Program-made: the position numbers and the translations under genes
The notes under the pieces: model-generated
What the model was told of the DNA's origin: nothing
Database searches by the model: none
Seen by the model: the letters and a program-made list of their open reading frames with translations, nothing else
Shown here: positions 62,384 through 64,000 of the stretch, piece by piece
Layout: the number at the start of each line of letters is the position of its first letter
Numbering within the stretch: position 1 is the first letter of the stretch
Source of the DNA: Clostridiaceae bacterium
Lineage (GTDB): Bacteria > Bacillota > Clostridia > Lachnospirales > Lachnospiraceae
Assembly (NCBI GenBank): GCA_902362725.1
Contig: CABIXM010000011.1
Coordinates: forward strand, 55,002 to 119,001
Reading direction: 5' to 3'
DNA length: 64,000 nucleotides

Positions 62384-63559
62384 TTATGCGTGCTCTTCCA
62401 ACCAGCGCTGCGCGCAGTGTGCAAGATATGCCGCGCCTCTGGGCAGAACTTCCTCATTGAACTGTACCTTGGGATTATGAGCGGAATATGCACCGCGCTC
62501 ATCCATATAGCCGCTGGACAGATACATAAAAGTGGACGGTACCTGTTCTGCCACAAATGCGAAGTCCTCCGACGCGCTTGCGGAGATATTCGGATATTCC
62601 ATGGTTTCCGGCAGCTTCAGCTCACGCATATAGCCTACAAACTCTTTCGTAGTAGACGGATCACAGATAAGCGGCGGTCCGCCTGCGCTGATTTCCACTT
62701 CTGTATCTGCCCCGTATACCTTTGCGGTAGCCTCTGCAACTTCTTTTACGCGCTTCATCAGCTTCTGCTGTGCCTCTTTTGTGTCCGCACGCAAAGTTCC
62801 TGTCAGCTCCGCCTCTTCCGGGATGATATTCATGGCTGTTCCTGCATGGAAGGTTCCCACGGTAATAACACAGGCATCATGGGGATCAAATTCTCTTGCG
62901 ATAATTTCCTGAAGCGCGATGATAATGTGTGCCCCGATGCTGATAGGGTCAATACAATTCTGAGGAAGCGCTCCATGACCGCCTTTTCCCTTAACCTTGA
63001 TTTTCAGTGAATTATTAGAAAACATCATGGTGGAATTATCATTATACATAAACATACCGATGGGCAACTGACCCGGTCCCACATGATATGCAAGAGCTGC
63101 GTCTACCTTCGGATTCTCCAGAATTCCATGTTCCAGCATATTCAGACTTCCGTTCAGGCACTCTTCTCCGGGCTGGAACATCAGCTTGATGGTTCCCTTC
63201 AGCTCGCTTTCATGTTCTTTGAGCATCTTCGCCGCACCCAGAAGCATAGTAGCGTGCATGTCATGACCGCAGCAGTGCGCTGCCTTCGGATCCTTGGAAG
63301 CAAAGGGAAGTCCACTCTCCTCCGGCATAGCCAATGCGTCCATATCCGCTCTCAGAAGCAACACCTTGCCGCCCTTTCCGATAAGTCCGGTCACGCCCTC
63401 GCCGCAGCGCTGCGGTTCGATTCCGTACTCTCTTAATTTTTCTTCAATGAACGCTCTTGTCTTCGGAAGCGTCAGTCCGACCTCTGCATTTTCATGGAGA
63501 TAACGACGGTTGGCTACCAACTCGTCCTTCATCTCCAAAGCTCTGTCATAATAGCTCAT
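62384..63559 (-). CDS. M20-family amidohydrolase
   Basis: 391 residues, hippurate-hydrolase/IAA-amino-acid-hydrolase group. Metal and catalytic residues: Asp in LLRADMDAL, HCCGHDMHATMLLG, EE in MFQPGEECLNGS, and His in ALAYHVGP. Dimerisation-domain histidine is in KGGHGALPQNCIDP. It hydrolyses an N-acyl amino acid or related amide in the cytoplasm. AGGAGG precedes the start; the promoter is at 63611-63639. Operon with the GPH symporter downstream. Confidence 0.92.
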   Translation of the reverse strand: MSYYDRALEMKDELVANRRYLHENAEVGLTLPKTRAFIEEKLREYGIEPQRCGEGVTGLIGKGGKVLLLRADMDALAMPEESGLPFASKDPKAAHCCGHDMHATMLLGAAKMLKEHESELKGTIKLMFQPGEECLNGSLNMLEHGILENPKVDAALAYHVGPGQLPIGMFMYNDNSTMMFSNNSLKIKVKGKGGHGALPQNCIDPISIGAHIIIALQEIIAREFDPHDACVITVGTFHAGTAMNIIPEEAELTGTLRADTKEAQQKLMKRVKEVAEATAKVYGADTEVEISAGGPPLICDPSTTKEFVGYMRELKLPETMEYPNISASASEDFAFVAEQVPSTFMYLSSGYMDERGAYSAHNPKVQFNEEVLPRGAAYLAHCAQRWLEEHA

Positions 63560-63610
63560 GTTCTACCTCCTACCGTCCTGGCATGTGGATTTTTAAAGCC
63601 TTAATGCACA

Positions 63611-63639
63611 ATTATATACACCTTTTTGTGATACGTCAA
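63611..63639 (-). promoter_or_regulatory. Promoter of the amidohydrolase-symporter operon
   Basis: Minus strand: TTGACG (63639-63634), 17-base spacer, TATAAT (63616-63611). Confidence 0.8.
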
Positions 63640-63750
63640 TGCTTTAGCGAGTAAAATTATCAGATATTTTTTTCACAATCTATAGTTTTTCCCACTTTAC
63701 TGATTTTCAGTCTTTTTTCAAGAATTAGTTTCTCTTTTGCAATTCTCTAT

Positions 63751-63778
63751 AAAAAAAGAATGTGCCATTGGCACATTC
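63751..63778 (-). terminator. Terminator on the minus strand
   Basis: GAATGTGCCA pairs with TGGCACATTC, then seven T residues on the minus strand. It would stop transcription entering from beyond 63780. No open reading frame of note lies in 63782-63940. Confidence 0.8.
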
Positions 63779-63780
63779 TC

Positions 63781-63835
63781 GCGCCGAGGCGCGGTTGCTT
63801 CAGCAACCATCTACCACTGCGCCGAGTGCGCATCT
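63781..63835. repeat. Cluster of small hairpins with 19-mer copy 2
   Basis: GCGCCGAGGCGC, GGTTGCTTCAGCAACC and GCGCCGAGTGCGC each fold back. The 19 bases at 63817-63835 are identical to 22805-22823. This looks like a dispersed intergenic element or the 3' part of a small RNA on the minus strand. Confidence 0.5.
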
Positions 63836-63945
63836 CCCAGATTGGTTTTTTGCTCTATAGGAATCATAGCTTTCGTGTTTTAATGTAACACAGTGTTTCC
63901 TAATATAAGAAAGGGGCTGTGAAAAAACATAACCTATAAAAAAGA

Positions 63946-63985
63946 AGGACCAAGGATTCATAATGAATCCAAGGTCCTCTTTTTG
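63946..63985. terminator. Bidirectional terminator near the window edge
   Basis: AGGACC-AA-GGATTCA stem with TGAATCC-AA-GGTCCT, T-runs on both sides. It presumably ends a gene lying beyond base 64000. The neighbouring GGGGCTGTGAAAAAACAT string recalls an insertion-sequence end, but no transposase is present. Confidence 0.7.
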
Positions 63986-64000
63986 TGTTAAAATTAATCT

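Noticed and set aside
63901..64000. End of an insertion sequence
   Set aside because: The string GGGGCTGTGAAAAAACAT is suggestive, but there is no transposase, partner repeat or target duplication in the window.

Overview
The window (64 kb, roughly 50% GC by eye) looks like chromosomal DNA of an anaerobic, gut-type Firmicute, most probably a member of the Lachnospiraceae. The reasons are: AGGAGG-type ribosome sites throughout, TTGACA/TATAAT promoters, U-tailed hairpin terminators, the murB-rapZ-whiA-crh gene order, a J-domain/DUF5685 gene pair, rubrerythrin, a GPH-type sugar symporter and PTS genes with a LicR-like regulator. I see no rRNA or tRNA gene, CRISPR array, prophage or intact insertion sequence. 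Genus is not resolved.

Layout. 1-5.9 kb (minus): a cobalamin riboswitch with its own terminator controls a five-gene Opp/Dpp/Nik-type ABC transporter followed by an aspartoacylase/AstE-like zinc hydrolase that runs off the window edge. 6-8.8 kb (plus): split ThrE/YjjPB exporter, an RNA methyltransferase and a ProX-type deacylase. 9-11.2 kb: J-domain protein plus DUF5685 protein (minus) and a zinc-ribbon protein (plus). 11.3-17.3 kb: cellobiose-type PTS (IIB, IIC, IIA), GH1 6-phospho-beta-glucosidase and a cytidine-deaminase-like gene, divergent from a LicR-like PRD regulator. 17.4-22.8 kb: AAA-ATPase/nuclease protein, rlmD, a YhaM-like HD exoribonuclease and an HtrA-like protein lacking catalytic residues. 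23-27.5 kb (plus): mutS2 and a two-component system.

27.5-36.4 kb (minus): a nine-gene operon for a ketose-type sugar (RpiR regulator, RPE-family epimerase, xylulokinase, HxlB isomerase, tagatose/psicose 3-epimerase-like enzyme, ribose-type ABC importer, KpsF-like SIS protein), with a palindromic operator on its promoter. 36.7-39.3 kb: an aconitase-family hydratase with a leader made of three consecutive hairpins. 39.3-42.7 kb: a second two-component system with a very large sensor. 42.8-47.5 kb: degV, nadE, hslO and a methyltransferase. 47.5-55.7 kb: murB-rapZ-whiA-crh and uvrB-uvrA with an SOS box. 55.7-58.1 kb: LysR regulator divergent from malic enzyme. 58.1-60.1 kb: a sigma factor fused to a membrane segment and a large outer domain, with a small acidic protein after it. 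60.2-63.6 kb: rubrerythrin, a GPH symporter and an M20 amidohydrolase. The last 440 bases hold a promoter, hairpins and terminators but no gene.

Most worth a second look: the B12-controlled transporter plus AstE-like hydrolase (candidate cobalt or corrinoid-related uptake), the one-piece membrane-tethered sigma factor, the HtrA pseudoprotease, the DUF5685 protein with paired DxxxD motifs, and the ketose operon.
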